A DNA stretch of 64,000 nucleotides from JAICYJ01 sp963797565 (GCA_963797565.1 CAWCPM010000013.1:96589-160588), one strand, 5' to 3'. Positions 18,065-26,753 are shown, numbered from the stretch's first letter. A program made the numbers and translations. Notes: generated from the letters alone by a model not told the origin.

Positions 18065-18409
18065 ATGGCTCACCCTGTCATCCACGCGGAGATCCGCTCC
18101 GCCGACCCCGACGCAACGCGCGACTTCCTCGGCAAGCTGTTCGGCTGGAGTTACAGCGACGGCGCCTACCCCGGCTACACCTTCGTGGACACCGGCGTCG
18201 ACGGCGCGCTTCCCACGGCCATCAGCCCGCTGCAGGGCGATGGCGATGCCGTGCTGTTCTTCGTCGGCGTCGAGGACGTCGCGGAGACGCTGGCGCAGGC
18301 CGAGCGGCTGGGTGGACGCATCGTCCAGTCACCGCAGACGGTGCCCGGAGTCACCTTCGGAGTGCTGGCCGACAAGCAGGGGCATCTGATCGGGGTCGCC
18401 GCGAACTGA
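18065..18409 (+). CDS. VOC (glyoxalase/bleomycin-resistance) family protein
   Basis: The 114-residue single VOC unit has paired beta-alpha-beta-beta-beta modules: MAHPVIHAEIRSADPDATRD at the start, GVEDVAETLAQAERLGGRIV in the middle and FGVLADKQGHLIGV at the end. Potential metal ligands are His near residue 7 and Glu near residue 9. Function is unknown; the family covers isomerases, dioxygenases and resistance proteins. AAGGAGGCGAAC directly precedes the ATG. A strong hairpin follows at 18435. Confidence 0.85.
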   Translation: MAHPVIHAEIRSADPDATRDFLGKLFGWSYSDGAYPGYTFVDTGVDGALPTAISPLQGDGDAVLFFVGVEDVAETLAQAERLGGRIVQSPQTVPGVTFGVLADKQGHLIGVAAN

Positions 18410-18434
18410 CGGCTGGCGGCTCGAACCACCGTTC

Positions 18435-18466
18435 CCTCCGGGGCGGCACGATGGCCGCCCCGGAGG
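18435..18466 (+). terminator. Strong hairpin after the VOC gene
   Basis: A perfect 13-bp stem (CCTCCGGGGCGGC / GCCGCCCCGGAGG) with a 6-nt loop begins 25 bp after the stop codon. No U-run follows, as is common for actinobacterial hairpin terminators. Confidence 0.7.
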
Positions 18467-18509
18467 TTCGTGAACAGCGCCACCGCGCACCAGCCGGTAT
18501 TGATACGCC

Positions 18510-19439
18510 ATGGCCACCGCCCGCAGCGTGCTCGTGCTCAGCGAGAACTGGACGATGGTGTCGCCGCGCGACCTGCCGGCGCTGGTGCAGCTTGCCTGCG
18601 ACGCCGAGCAGGCGGGCGTCGACACGGTGATGCTGAGCGAGCACGTGGTGCTCGGGCCGGACTCGAGCGCCGCCGGCCTGATGGGGAACCCGCGCGACTA
18701 CGCCGCGCCCGGGAACCAGGACCCGGCCACCCCGTGGCCGGACTCGCTGGTGCTGGCGTCTGCGATCGCCGCCCGCACGAGCACGCTGCGGATTGCGCTG
18801 GCAGCGGTGATCGCGCCGCTCAGGCATCCGCTGCTTCTGGCCAAGCAGCTGGCCACGCTGGATCTGCTTGCGCAGGGCCGGCTGGTCGTCCAACCCACCG
18901 TCAGCTGGAGCGCCCACGAGTACGCCGCTCTGGGAGTGCCGTTCACCCGCCGCGGGGCGATCCTGGACGAGCAGCTGGAGGCGATGTCGGCTGCCTGGAC
19001 GGACACGCCCGCCAGCCACGAAGGGGAGCACTTCTCGTTCCGCGACGTCTACCTGGAGCCCAAGCCGCACCGCCCCGGCGGCCCCGCGATGTGGTTCGGC
19101 GGCCAGCGGCTGCACGAGCCGCTGCTGCGGCGGATCGTGCGCTACGGCGATGGCTTCCACCCGTTCGGTACGCCCACGCCCGAGGAGCTTTCGACGCTGC
19201 GCGAGCGGATGCTGGCCGCCGGGCGAGATCCCGACCGGCTGGAGCTGGTTGGCGGGATCCGCGGACGCTTCCCCGACGACGACGCGACGGCCTCGATCGG
19301 CGAGGCGCTCGAGCAGGTGCCGGCCCAGCTGGCCGCCGGATACACCTCGATCTGCTTCAAGCCCTCGATGTACACCGACGATCCGGCCGCCGTGCCCGAA
19401 CTGTGCCGCAGGGTGGTGGCGGCAATCGCCGCGATGTGA
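18510..19439 (+). CDS. LLM-class (luciferase-like, probably F420-dependent) oxidoreductase
   Basis: The 309-residue TIM-barrel protein of the bacterial luciferase superfamily has LVQLACDAEQAGVDTVMLSEH, IALAAVIAPLRHPLLLAKQL and LDLLAQGRLVVQPTVSWSAHEY. In actinobacteria this branch typically uses coenzyme F420 rather than FMN, so it probably transfers hydride between F420 and an unknown substrate. The ATG at 18510 is preceded by TATTGATACGCC, compatible with a very short leader. It abuts the convergent amino-acid oxidase gene with no gap. Confidence 0.85.
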   Translation: MATARSVLVLSENWTMVSPRDLPALVQLACDAEQAGVDTVMLSEHVVLGPDSSAAGLMGNPRDYAAPGNQDPATPWPDSLVLASAIAARTSTLRIALAAVIAPLRHPLLLAKQLATLDLLAQGRLVVQPTVSWSAHEYAALGVPFTRRGAILDEQLEAMSAAWTDTPASHEGEHFSFRDVYLEPKPHRPGGPAMWFGGQRLHEPLLRRIVRYGDGFHPFGTPTPEELSTLRERMLAAGRDPDRLELVGGIRGRFPDDDATASIGEALEQVPAQLAAGYTSICFKPSMYTDDPAAVPELCRRVVAAIAAM

Positions 19440-20618
19440 TCAGAAGGCCTGCTCGGCCGGAACGAAGTCGCGGTCGAGCCGAAACGGATTCTCGGTGCGC
19501 GTGCCGGCCAGCAGCCCGGCCAGGATCTCGGCGCCGGCCGGGCCGGCCATCACGCCGTGCCCGCTGTAGCCGGTGTTGACGTGCAGGCCGTCGATCTCGG
19601 TCTCCCCGATCAGCGGCCGCTGGTCGGGCGTCATCGTGTACTGCCCGGCCTGCACGAACCATGCCGATCCGGCTCGCTCCCAGACGTCGCGCCAGAACGT
19701 CGCGGTGCGCGCGATCGCGATCGGGCTGGAGGGGTCGAGCAGCCTCAGTGCGAACCCGGGGTCCGCGGTCACGTTCTCGACCGGCTCTGACCCGGGCTCA
19801 GACGCGTCCGGGTAGAGCAGGTAGGCGCCCGAGGCGACCGGCCGCCAGTGGCTGGTGGTCTCCTCATCGACCGTCATCGGCGCGTCGCGCGGCACCTCCG
19901 GCACGTCCCACAGCACCACCCGCTGGCGCCGTACCGCCGAGACGGGCAGCTCCACCCCGGCCGGTCGCGTAAGCAGTTCAGACAACGGCCCTGCGGCAAT
20001 CACGGCCGCACCGGTCGCGACCGTGCCGTGGTCGGTGACCACTGCCGATAACCGGCCGGATGAGACCTCGAAGCCGGTCACGCCGACCCCCGTGATCACG
20101 TCGGCCGACGAGCCCTCCAGCAGGCCCATCGCGATCCGCTTGGGCTCGATCAGACCGTCGCCCTGGCGGAAGCGCGCCTGCACCACCTCGTCGGGCACCC
20201 AGGCGAAGCGGCTGCGGGCCTCGTCACCGGTCAGCAGCTCGACGCCGTCCACGCCCCACCCTCGCTGGCGCTCCACCAGCCCGCGCTGGCGGGCGGCCGC
20301 GGCCTCGGTATGGGCCAGCCACAGGTAGCCCTGAGCGCGCAGCCCGGGGTCGTGCAGCGTCTGGCCGGTCTCCTCGGCAAAGCGCTCGAACAGCTGCACC
20401 GATCGCCCCACAAGCTCCAGCTCCTCGCGATGCTCGAGCTGCAGCCGGTACCCGCCCACGGCGATCGCCGTCGTCATCGAACACAGGGCCGGGCGGCGCT
20501 CGACCACCAGCACGGAGATGCCGGCGCGCGACGCGAAGAAGGCGGTGGCCGCTCCCACGATGCCGCTGCCGATCACCACCAGGTCGGCCCGGGAGGGAAG
20601 GTCGCTCGTGCGCCGCAT
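19440..20618 (-). CDS. FAD-dependent D-amino-acid-oxidase-family oxidoreductase (DAO)
   Basis: The 392-residue protein has an N-terminal FAD motif DLVVIGSGIVGAATAFFAS, then VLVVERRPALCSMTTAIAVG. The C-terminal DAO signature is IDGLHVNTGYSGHGVMAGPA. It belongs with sarcosine oxidase beta, glycine oxidase and hydroxyproline oxidase and would oxidise a secondary or primary amine at a carbon next to nitrogen. It is divergent from a DapA-family gene with a gap of 22 bp. DAO/DapA-family pairs occur in 4-hydroxyproline catabolism, but no epimerase is nearby, so that role is speculative. Confidence 0.82.
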   Translation of the reverse strand: MRRTSDLPSRADLVVIGSGIVGAATAFFASRAGISVLVVERRPALCSMTTAIAVGGYRLQLEHREELELVGRSVQLFERFAEETGQTLHDPGLRAQGYLWLAHTEAAAARQRGLVERQRGWGVDGVELLTGDEARSRFAWVPDEVVQARFRQGDGLIEPKRIAMGLLEGSSADVITGVGVTGFEVSSGRLSAVVTDHGTVATGAAVIAAGPLSELLTRPAGVELPVSAVRRQRVVLWDVPEVPRDAPMTVDEETTSHWRPVASGAYLLYPDASEPGSEPVENVTADPGFALRLLDPSSPIAIARTATFWRDVWERAGSAWFVQAGQYTMTPDQRPLIGETEIDGLHVNTGYSGHGVMAGPAGAEILAGLLAGTRTENPFRLDRDFVPAEQAF

Positions 20619-20640
20619 GGGTCGCTATGCTCGCACACCG

Positions 20641-21471
20641 ATGCACCACCCACTGCTCGCAGCCGCCGTCACCCCGCTCCGCGACAACGGCGCCACGCTC
20701 GACGTGGACGCGATTGCCCCGCTGGTCGCCCACCTCGAGCAGGGCGGAGTCGACGGCGTTTTCTGCTGTGGCACCACCGGCGAGGGCGTCCTGCTCAGCT
20801 ACGACGAGCGCACCCGCGCGGCGGCGGCCTACCGGTCGGCCTGCGGTGGCAGCCTGATTGTCCACTGCGGCGCGCAGACGACCGCAGAAACGGCTGCGCT
20901 GGCAGCCCACGCAGCGTCGATCGGCGCCAACGGCGCCGCCGTGATCGCGCCGCCCTACTACCCCCTTGGAAGCGAGGAGCTCGTCGAGCACTTCGTGGCC
21001 GCCGCGCATGCCTGCGATCCGCTTCCCTTCTATCTGTACGCCTTCACCGCCCGCAGCGGCTACTCGCTGCCGCCCGAGGTGATCCGGGCGGTGGCCGAGC
21101 GCACCACCAACCTCGCCGGCCTGAAGGTGTCCGAGAGCCCGTACGACAAGGTCGCCCCCTACCTGGCGCTGGGCCTGCGCACCTACATCGGGTCGGAGCC
21201 GCTGCTGCCCCAGGCGCTGGCCGACGGCGCCTACGGCTCGGTCTCCGGCCTGGCCAGCGCGTTCCCGGCCGACGTGCGCCGCGTGCTGGACGAGCCAACG
21301 CCCGAGCACGCCCAGCATCTGGCATCGCTGCGCGACACGCTCGGCGCCACCACCTTCATCGCGGGCCTGAAGTGGGTGCTGCGAAACCACGGCGTCCCCA
21401 TCCGGCCGGACGTGCGGGCGCCGCTACCGCCGGTCAGGGACGCGCTCGCCGCGCAGCTCGCGACGCTCTGA
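20641..21471 (+). CDS. DapA/NanA-family Schiff-base lyase
   Basis: The 276-residue class I TIM-barrel lyase has GVFCCGTTGEGVLLSYDERTR for the carboxylate-binding loop. The Schiff-base lysine is in NLAGLKVSESPYDKV, and LYAFTARSGYSLPPEVI replaces the usual YNxP-GR loop of true DapA. That altered loop argues against lysine biosynthesis and for an aldolase or deaminase acting on another 2-oxo acid. ATG 20641 follows TATGCT (20626-20631) by 9 bp, so the mRNA probably has almost no leader. It overlaps the convergent metallo-beta-lactamase-fold gene by 38 bp. Confidence 0.82.
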   Translation: MHHPLLAAAVTPLRDNGATLDVDAIAPLVAHLEQGGVDGVFCCGTTGEGVLLSYDERTRAAAAYRSACGGSLIVHCGAQTTAETAALAAHAASIGANGAAVIAPPYYPLGSEELVEHFVAAAHACDPLPFYLYAFTARSGYSLPPEVIRAVAERTTNLAGLKVSESPYDKVAPYLALGLRTYIGSEPLLPQALADGAYGSVSGLASAFPADVRRVLDEPTPEHAQHLASLRDTLGATTFIAGLKWVLRNHGVPIRPDVRAPLPPVRDALAAQLATL

Positions 21472-22093
21472 CCGCCTCCGGCACCATTCGCAGCCAGCTC
21501 TGAGGCAGCTGCCGGCGGGCGCGGCGTAGGACGTTGCGCATGGACTCGGCCGCGTCGTGGTCGAGCGGCGGGCCGTGGCCGACCGCGATCACCTCGGGGT
21601 CGAGACCGGCGAACGCCGCCCTCGGCGGCCGCAGCCGCACAAATGGGTGCATGCCCAGCAGGTCGCCGCTGCGGGCAAGGTCGAAGCTGGCCGTGCCGAG
21701 CGTCTCGGCGCAGAGCAGCAGCCTCCGGCCGGGCAGCCACAGCAGCGCCTCCCGCCAGTTGCGGCGCTCGAACACCGATCGCTCCTCGACGCCTTCCACG
21801 GCGACCCCGCTACCGCCCAGGGCGACCGGGGTCAGCCTGGGAGCACCCAGCCGCTCGGCCACCGATGCGGCATCACGCTGGTGGCGATCGAGCAGCGTGA
21901 CGACGCCGATCACGGGCGGAAGGCCGGACAGCAGCGCATCCAGCCCCTCTCCGTCGACCGGGTCCACAACCAGCGTGCCGGCGTCGACCACGATCGCGCT
22001 TGACGCGCGCTGCGCGGGATCGCCGGCTCCCAGCAGCCAGGCGACCGAGCCGCGATCGTCCAGCGGGTGCACCTCGATGGCGGCGGAGGACAT
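21434..22093 (-). CDS. Metallo-beta-lactamase-fold-like protein
   Basis: The 219-residue product starts at MSSAAIEVHPLDDRGSVAWL. The fold is suggested by SSAIVVDAGTLVVDPVDGEG, VIGVVTLLDRHQRDAASVAE in the motif II position, LLCAETLGTASF, and PEVIAVGHGPPLDHDAAESM. The canonical HxHxDH motif is degenerate: only LLDRHQRD is seen. Metal content and hydrolase activity are therefore uncertain. It follows the lipoprotein gene by 22 bp on the same strand. The end overlaps the convergent DapA-family gene. Confidence 0.7.
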   Translation of the reverse strand: MSSAAIEVHPLDDRGSVAWLLGAGDPAQRASSAIVVDAGTLVVDPVDGEGLDALLSGLPPVIGVVTLLDRHQRDAASVAERLGAPRLTPVALGGSGVAVEGVEERSVFERRNWREALLWLPGRRLLLCAETLGTASFDLARSGDLLGMHPFVRLRPPRAAFAGLDPEVIAVGHGPPLDHDAAESMRNVLRRARRQLPQSWLRMVPEAVRASRAARRARP

Positions 22094-22115
22094 CGGGCCG
22101 GACTGTAGATGGTCT

Positions 22116-22577
22116 TCAGCTCGCGCAGAGTGCGAGGTGAAACGGCTGCGCCAGGCTGTTCGTGGCCGCGAGCTGCTCGCGCAGCGTGGCTGCATCCGAC
22201 GCCACCTTCGCGGTGTTGCCCGCATCGGCAGCGGCCACCAGATCCTGGGCGGTGCCGATCCCGGTCTGCAGGCTGTCGAGCAGGTGGTCGAAGGCGGCAC
22301 GGTCGGCGGCCGGCGGCGTCAGCGCCCGCAGCTGCCTCAGCTCGGCCGCCTCCAGCGCGATCGCCCTGCGACCCTGCTGGGCCACCTGGGACAGGGTCGA
22401 TGCGCCCTTCAGGAGCGCGATCCGCCTCTGGTAGGTGGAGCAGATGGCCCGCGCCTGGGCGACGAACTGGGCGTGGCTGACACCGGAGCTGCTGCCGCCG
22501 CCGGAGCCGCCGAAGCAGCCGCCGGCCAGCAGCAGCACCGCGGCCAGCGCGGCGCTAGAGCGCGCCGCCCGCAGCAT
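22116..22577 (-). CDS. Lipoprotein of unknown function
   Basis: The 153-residue protein has signal peptide ALAAVLLLAGGC (lipobox LAGGC) followed by a Gly/Ser linker. The rest is predicted helical and contains two cysteines, in ARAICSTYQRR and FHLALCAS, that could form a disulfide. I do not recognise a family; it resembles small helical secreted actinobacterial lipoproteins. The start overlaps the ferritin gene by 23 bp, indicating co-transcription. Confidence 0.75.
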   Translation of the reverse strand: MLRAARSSAALAAVLLLAGGCFGGSGGGSSSGVSHAQFVAQARAICSTYQRRIALLKGASTLSQVAQQGRRAIALEAAELRQLRALTPPAADRAAFDHLLDSLQTGIGTAQDLVAAADAGNTAKVASDAATLREQLAATNSLAQPFHLALCAS

Positions 22578-23085
22578 GCGGCGCAGTGGGATCCTCGGCC
22601 TCCGCCGCCGACTCGCGAGCCAGATACTCCTCCGCCAGCAGCGGGTTCTCGCGCGCCCGCTCGACCACCGTCAGCAGGCTGTTCATGCTGGAGACCTCCT
22701 CAACCTGCTCCTTGATGAACCACTGGATGAACTGCTCGCCCGCGTAGTCGCCGCTCTCACGTGCCAGCGTCGCCAGGCCGCCAATCTGCTCGGTCACCCG
22801 CTTCTCCTGCGCAAGCGCCAGCGCCACCGGCTCGACCACGTCCGCAAAGCCGGTGCGAGGCGCCTCGATGCCCGGGATCACCACGTCCTCGCCCGCATCG
22901 AGCAGGTACTGCACCATCATCATCGCGTGGTTGCGCTCCTCGACCGCCTGCCGGTAGAAGTGGGCCGCCAGCCGCGGCAGCGTCTCGGCGTCGTAGTACA
23001 CGGAAACCGCGATGTACTGCTGGGACGCGCCGAACTCGTAACCAATCTGGCCGTTCAGCGCCTCTGCGAAACGTGACTGGGGCAT
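22555..23085 (-). CDS. ftn: Ferritin (nonheme, bacterial FtnA-like)
   Basis: The 176-residue four-helix protein has the ferroxidase residues: Glu in IGYEFGASQQYIA, ExxH in VEERNHAMMMVQ and Glu/Gln in the later helices (IKEQVEEVSSMNSLL). It oxidises and stores iron in a 24-mer. The ATG at 23085 is chosen because AGGAG lies just upstream; the ORF extends to 23124. It is divergent from the MOSC gene, leaving 58 bp for both promoters. No iron-box palindrome is evident in that gap. The lipoprotein and MBL-fold genes follow in the same direction. Confidence 0.9.
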   Translation of the reverse strand: MPQSRFAEALNGQIGYEFGASQQYIAVSVYYDAETLPRLAAHFYRQAVEERNHAMMMVQYLLDAGEDVVIPGIEAPRTGFADVVEPVALALAQEKRVTEQIGGLATLARESGDYAGEQFIQWFIKEQVEEVSSMNSLLTVVERARENPLLAEEYLARESAAEAEDPTAPHAAGGAL

Positions 23086-23143
23086 GCGGGTCGTCTCCTG
23101 GTGGGAACGGTGCGGTGCTCGCACAGTAGGCTATCCGACACCC

Positions 23144-23917
23144 GTGGCACGCGTCCGCGCCATCCACCTCTCTCCCATCAAGTCGCTCGGCCTGATGAGC
23201 AGCGAGCGGGCCACCGTGACGCCGGATGGCATCGCAGGCGACCGCGCATTCGTGCTGCTGGACGACCGCGGCGAGGTGGCCACCATGCGCAGGTACGGAG
23301 CGCTGGCCCGGGCCGGGTCGCGGTTCGATCCGGACACCCGGCGACTGGTGGTGGTGCTGCCCGACGGCAGCGAGGTGTCGGGCATCGTTGGCGGCGACGA
23401 GCGTGAGGCTGTCCTCATGTTCGGCCGGGACGTCCAGGGCACCATCGTCCAGGGGCCGTGGGCGGAGGCGCTATCCGAGCTGGCCGGATCGCCGATGCGG
23501 CTGATGCTCGTCGGCAACGGCCACGCCCAGGACACGTATCCGATGTCGCTGCTCTCCGAGGCGTCGCTGCACGAGCTGGCCGCGCGGTCGGGCGAAGCCC
23601 AGGTCGCCGATCCGCGACGGTTCCGAAACACGCTGCTGATCGACGGCGTTGCACCGCACGAGGAGGACGAATGGATCGGGCACGACGTGCGGGCGGGCGA
23701 GGTGGTGCTGCACGTCGCCGAGCGCGACCCACGCTGCTCCATGACCACGCTCAACCCGCGTAGCGGCGAGCGCGACCTCGACACTCTGCGCATGATCGTC
23801 GACTACCGCACGCTGCAGGACGGAAACATCTGCTTCGGCGTCTACGCCGACGTCGCACAGCCGGGCACCGTTGCCGTCGGAGACACCGTCGAACCGCTTT
23901 CGAAAGGATCACGATGA
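23144..23917 (+). CDS. MOSC-domain protein (molybdenum-cofactor sulfurase C-terminal type)
   Basis: The 257-residue protein has the N-terminal MOSC barrel (VRAIHLSPIKSLGLMSSE, GIAGDRAFVLLDDRG) and the MOSC core (DPRRFRNTLLIDGV, VLHVAERDPRCSMTTLNP with the conserved Cys). These proteins bind Moco or transfer sulfur, as in amidoxime-reducing components. GTG 23144 is the chosen start, 11 bp after TAGGCT (23127-23132). Its TGA overlaps the ATG of the next gene, so translation is coupled. A molybdate uptake operon lies 30 kb away. Confidence 0.85.
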   Translation: MARVRAIHLSPIKSLGLMSSERATVTPDGIAGDRAFVLLDDRGEVATMRRYGALARAGSRFDPDTRRLVVVLPDGSEVSGIVGGDEREAVLMFGRDVQGTIVQGPWAEALSELAGSPMRLMLVGNGHAQDTYPMSLLSEASLHELAARSGEAQVADPRRFRNTLLIDGVAPHEEDEWIGHDVRAGEVVLHVAERDPRCSMTTLNPRSGERDLDTLRMIVDYRTLQDGNICFGVYADVAQPGTVAVGDTVEPLSKGSR

Positions 23918-25068
23918 TCGCCTCGTTTCGCAACCACCTGCCGGTCAAGATCAGGTTCGGCGACGGCGTCGCCTCCCAGCTCGGTGCCGTGCTGGAGGAG
24001 GAGGGTGCCGAGCGCCCGTTCCTGATCATGGACCGGGGGCTCGACCAGTTCGTGCCCGGCGTGGCCGCCGCGATCGCGCCGCTGGACGGAGCCGTGCGGT
24101 TCGAGAAGGACGCCGGCGAGCCGACGGTGGCCCTCGTCGAGCAGGCCGCCGAGGCGCTGGCGGCATCCGGCTGCGACGCCGTCGTGGCGTTGGGCGGCGG
24201 ATCGTCGATGGATACCGCCAAGGCCGCACGGCTGGTGGCCGGACAGGGCGGCCCCTACCTGCGGTTCGCCGCGGGCGGCGTCACCTACGAGCCCCCGGCG
24301 ATCCCGCTGGTGTGCGTACCGACCACGGCTGGGACCGGGTCGGAGGTATCGGGCGGCGCGGTCATCACCGACCAGGAGACCCACATCAAGGCGGGCATCG
24401 CCAGCCCGCTCCTGCGCGCCCAGCACGCACTCGTGGACGCGACGCTGACCCACGGTCTGCCGGCAAAGCTGACCGCCTACACCGGGATCGACGCCCTGGC
24501 GCAGGCGATGGCGGCGCTGGTCGTGACGGCGCGCACGCCGGTCGGCGACGCGATCGGGCTGGAGGGCACGCGGCTGGCCGGCGGGGCGCTGGTGCGTGCC
24601 GTCCGCGACGGATCCGACGCCTCCGCTCGCAGCGAGATGATGTGCGCGAGCCTGCTGGGCGGCCTGGCCATGAACATCTCGGACTGCGGCTCGGAGCATT
24701 CGATCGCACAGGCCATCGGCGGGCTGCTCGGGCTACCGCACGGGCTCACCATCGGCCTGGTGCTGGCCGAGACGATGGACCGCGAGCGCCGGTTCGTGCC
24801 GGAGCAGTTCGAGCGGATCGCCGACGCGCTGGGCGAGCCCCAGGACGGCTCCGGAGACGGATCGCGGGCGGTGCGGGCGGTGCGCCGGATCCTGGCCGAG
24901 CTCGAGTTCGAGACGCTGCGGTCGGTTGGCCTGGGAGAGGACCGCCTCGACGAGCTGGCCGAGAACGCGCTGGCCGACTACTTCATCTCGGTGGCGCCGT
25001 CACCGTGGTCGCACGACGAGGTGGTGGCGGCGCTGCGGGCCGGGTTGGCGCTGGGAGAGAGCCGCTAG
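23914..25068 (+). CDS. Iron-containing (group III) alcohol dehydrogenase
   Basis: The 384-residue protein has the nucleotide motif VVALGGGSSMDTAKAA and the family signature PTTAGTGSEVSGGAVITD. The metal region is TGIDALAQAMAALV, then SEHSIAQAIGGLLGLPHG. In typical enzymes TGxDAxxHAxE provides the first His ligand; here that position is Gln, while the Asp and the two later His are present. Metal dependence may therefore differ. It oxidises an alcohol or reduces an aldehyde or ketone with NAD(P). GAAAGGA precedes the ATG, which overlaps the MOSC stop. Confidence 0.87.
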   Translation: MIASFRNHLPVKIRFGDGVASQLGAVLEEEGAERPFLIMDRGLDQFVPGVAAAIAPLDGAVRFEKDAGEPTVALVEQAAEALAASGCDAVVALGGGSSMDTAKAARLVAGQGGPYLRFAAGGVTYEPPAIPLVCVPTTAGTGSEVSGGAVITDQETHIKAGIASPLLRAQHALVDATLTHGLPAKLTAYTGIDALAQAMAALVVTARTPVGDAIGLEGTRLAGGALVRAVRDGSDASARSEMMCASLLGGLAMNISDCGSEHSIAQAIGGLLGLPHGLTIGLVLAETMDRERRFVPEQFERIADALGEPQDGSGDGSRAVRAVRRILAELEFETLRSVGLGEDRLDELAENALADYFISVAPSPWSHDEVVAALRAGLALGESR

Positions 25069-25403
25069 CTCCGCTGGTCCGTTGCCGACGGCTGATCGGG
25101 CTGCTGCTGGTCCAGCTTGTGTCGCTTCTGCAGTTCGTTGCGGGTGGCGACGATAACCGCCGGCGTGGCCAGGATCGACCAGAACACGCCGTAGAAGGCG
25201 GCCCGGATGGGCGGCTGCTTGAGCGGCCCCAGGTGCAGCAGGAACAGCACCACCGAGAGGGTGGGGAACGCGATCGCGATCTGCACCGGCACCGACAGCC
25301 GCTCCCAGGGAGCGATCAGGCGCAGGCCGACCGCGGCCAGCCGCCGCTCGATCGGGCGCCACACCGCAGCCAGCGCGCGCCAGGGTGAGAAGCTTCGAGC
25401 CAC
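25065..25403 (-). CDS. Small two-helix membrane protein
   Basis: The 112-residue protein has hydrophobic segments near residues 39-58 (IAIAFPTLSVVLFLLHLG) and 67-87 (IRAAFYGVFWSILATPAVIV). Each end is basic, and the C-terminal tail is hydrophilic. I do not recognise the family. It overlaps the convergent alcohol dehydrogenase by 4 bp. The start lies 39 bp from the divergent SDR gene. Confidence 0.65.
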   Translation of the reverse strand: MARSFSPWRALAAVWRPIERRLAAVGLRLIAPWERLSVPVQIAIAFPTLSVVLFLLHLGPLKQPPIRAAFYGVFWSILATPAVIVATRNELQKRHKLDQQQPDQPSATDQRS

Positions 25404-25442
25404 GCCGACAGGGTAGCGTTGGTCATCGAACCAGGAGGAGCC

Positions 25443-26156
25443 ATGAGCGAACAGGAGCTACCCGGACCTCGCGGCGCCAGCGTCTCGCTGGACGGTGCGG
25501 TGGCCGTCGTCACGGGCGCATCGAGCGGCATCGGCCAGGCGATCGCGCACGAGCTGCATGCACGCGGGGCGCGGGTGGTGGTGTCGTCGCGTTCCGTGGA
25601 GCGTGTCCAGGCCGTCGCGGATCAGCTGGACGGCCTGCCCGTGGCCTGCGATGTCGGCAGCTACGACCAGGTGCAGCGGCTGGTGGCGACGGCCGTGGAC
25701 TGGGGCGGCAAGCTGACGGTGATGGTGAACAACGCCGGCCTGGGCGCGTTCGGGCTGCTGCACGAGATCGACCCGCGCAGCGCCGAGGTGATGATCCGCA
25801 CCAACGTGCTGGGTGTGATCTACGGCATGCGCGCCGCCGGCGAGCAGCTGATGCGCCAGCGAACCGGCGGTGGCATCGTCAACATCTCGTCGATCGTGGG
25901 CGAGTTCCCCGACCCCGGCGGCGGCGCATACGCGGCCAGCAAGGCGGCGGTCGACCTGCTGTCGCGCACGGGGTACCGCGAGCTGCGTAACCACGGGATC
26001 CACGTGGTCAACGTGAAACCGGCGCTGACCGACACGGAGTTCTCGGCCACGGCCCGCGGCGTGCAGCGGCGGATGGGCGGCGATCCACCCGAGAAGGTGG
26101 CGCGCTGGGTTGCCGAAGCATTGGAGTCGGGCTCGGCGAATACCGGGTACAGGTAG
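25443..26156 (+). CDS. Short-chain dehydrogenase/reductase
   Basis: The 237-residue classical SDR has cofactor motif VVTGASSGIGQAIAHEL, structural motif VNNAGLGAFG, and the catalytic Ser-Tyr-Lys in ISSIVGEF and AYAASKAAVD. Arg in SSRS after strand 2 suggests NADPH preference. Substrate unknown. AGGAGGAGCC immediately precedes the ATG. The stop TAG at 26154 is also the first half of a TAGGAT -10 element for the next gene. Confidence 0.88.
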   Translation: MSEQELPGPRGASVSLDGAVAVVTGASSGIGQAIAHELHARGARVVVSSRSVERVQAVADQLDGLPVACDVGSYDQVQRLVATAVDWGGKLTVMVNNAGLGAFGLLHEIDPRSAEVMIRTNVLGVIYGMRAAGEQLMRQRTGGGIVNISSIVGEFPDPGGGAYAASKAAVDLLSRTGYRELRNHGIHVVNVKPALTDTEFSATARGVQRRMGGDPPEKVARWVAEALESGSANTGYR

Positions 26157-26165
26157 GATTCACCC

Positions 26166-26753
26166 ATGTCTGCCACAAGCACCGGCCCCGCCCGGCTTCC
26201 CTGGACGGAGGACGATCAGGCCAACCGGCTGCTTGCGGAGGACCCGAACGCCCTGCTGATCGGCTTCGCGCTGGACCAGCAGGTGACCGTTCAGAAGGCG
26301 TTCGCGGGACCGCTGGTGTTGAAGCAGCGGCTCGGGCACCTCGATCCGGCCCGGATCGCGGCGATGCCGCCTGACGACCTGGCCGCGGTGTTCCGCGAGA
26401 CGCCCGCCATCCACCGCTTCCCGGGCGCGATGGCCGAGCGTGTGCAGTCGCTGTGCCGAGACCTGGCCGAAAAGTACGACGGCGATGGGTCGCGCGTTTG
26501 GAACGAGGCAACCAGCGGCCAGGACCTGGCCAAGCGGATCGGCTCGCTGCCCGGCTTCGGCGACATGAAGGTGCGCAGTTTGGTGGCCACCCTGATCAAG
26601 CAGTTCGGCGTCAAGCCGCCGGGATGGGAGCAGGTACTGCCCGCCCATCCCACGCTCGGCGACGCCGACACACCCGAGGCCCTGGCCGAGTACCAGGCGG
26701 CAAAACGCGAGCACAAGCGACAGGTGCGCGCTCAGCGAGAGCGAAAGGACTAG
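26166..26753 (+). CDS. HhH-GPD-family protein (TIGR03252 type)
   Basis: The 195-residue protein has the N-terminal GFALDQQVTVQKAFAGP and a helix-hairpin-helix with KRIGSLPGFGDMKVRSLVAT, as in DNA glycosylase-like proteins. It lacks the C-terminal iron-sulfur cysteines of endonuclease III. The family is widespread in actinobacteria and uncharacterised; a DNA-binding or repair role is inferred from the fold. The ATG is 6 bp after TAGGAT (26154-26159), so the transcript is probably leaderless. The desaturase gene starts 4 bp downstream. Confidence 0.82.
   Translation: MSATSTGPARLPWTEDDQANRLLAEDPNALLIGFALDQQVTVQKAFAGPLVLKQRLGHLDPARIAAMPPDDLAAVFRETPAIHRFPGAMAERVQSLCRDLAEKYDGDGSRVWNEATSGQDLAKRIGSLPGFGDMKVRSLVATLIKQFGVKPPGWEQVLPAHPTLGDADTPEALAEYQAAKREHKRQVRAQRERKD

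Noticed and set aside
20641..21471. Annotation as lysine-biosynthetic DapA
   Set aside because: The YNxPGR-type loop is not present, and the genomic context is an amine oxidase, not lysine genes.
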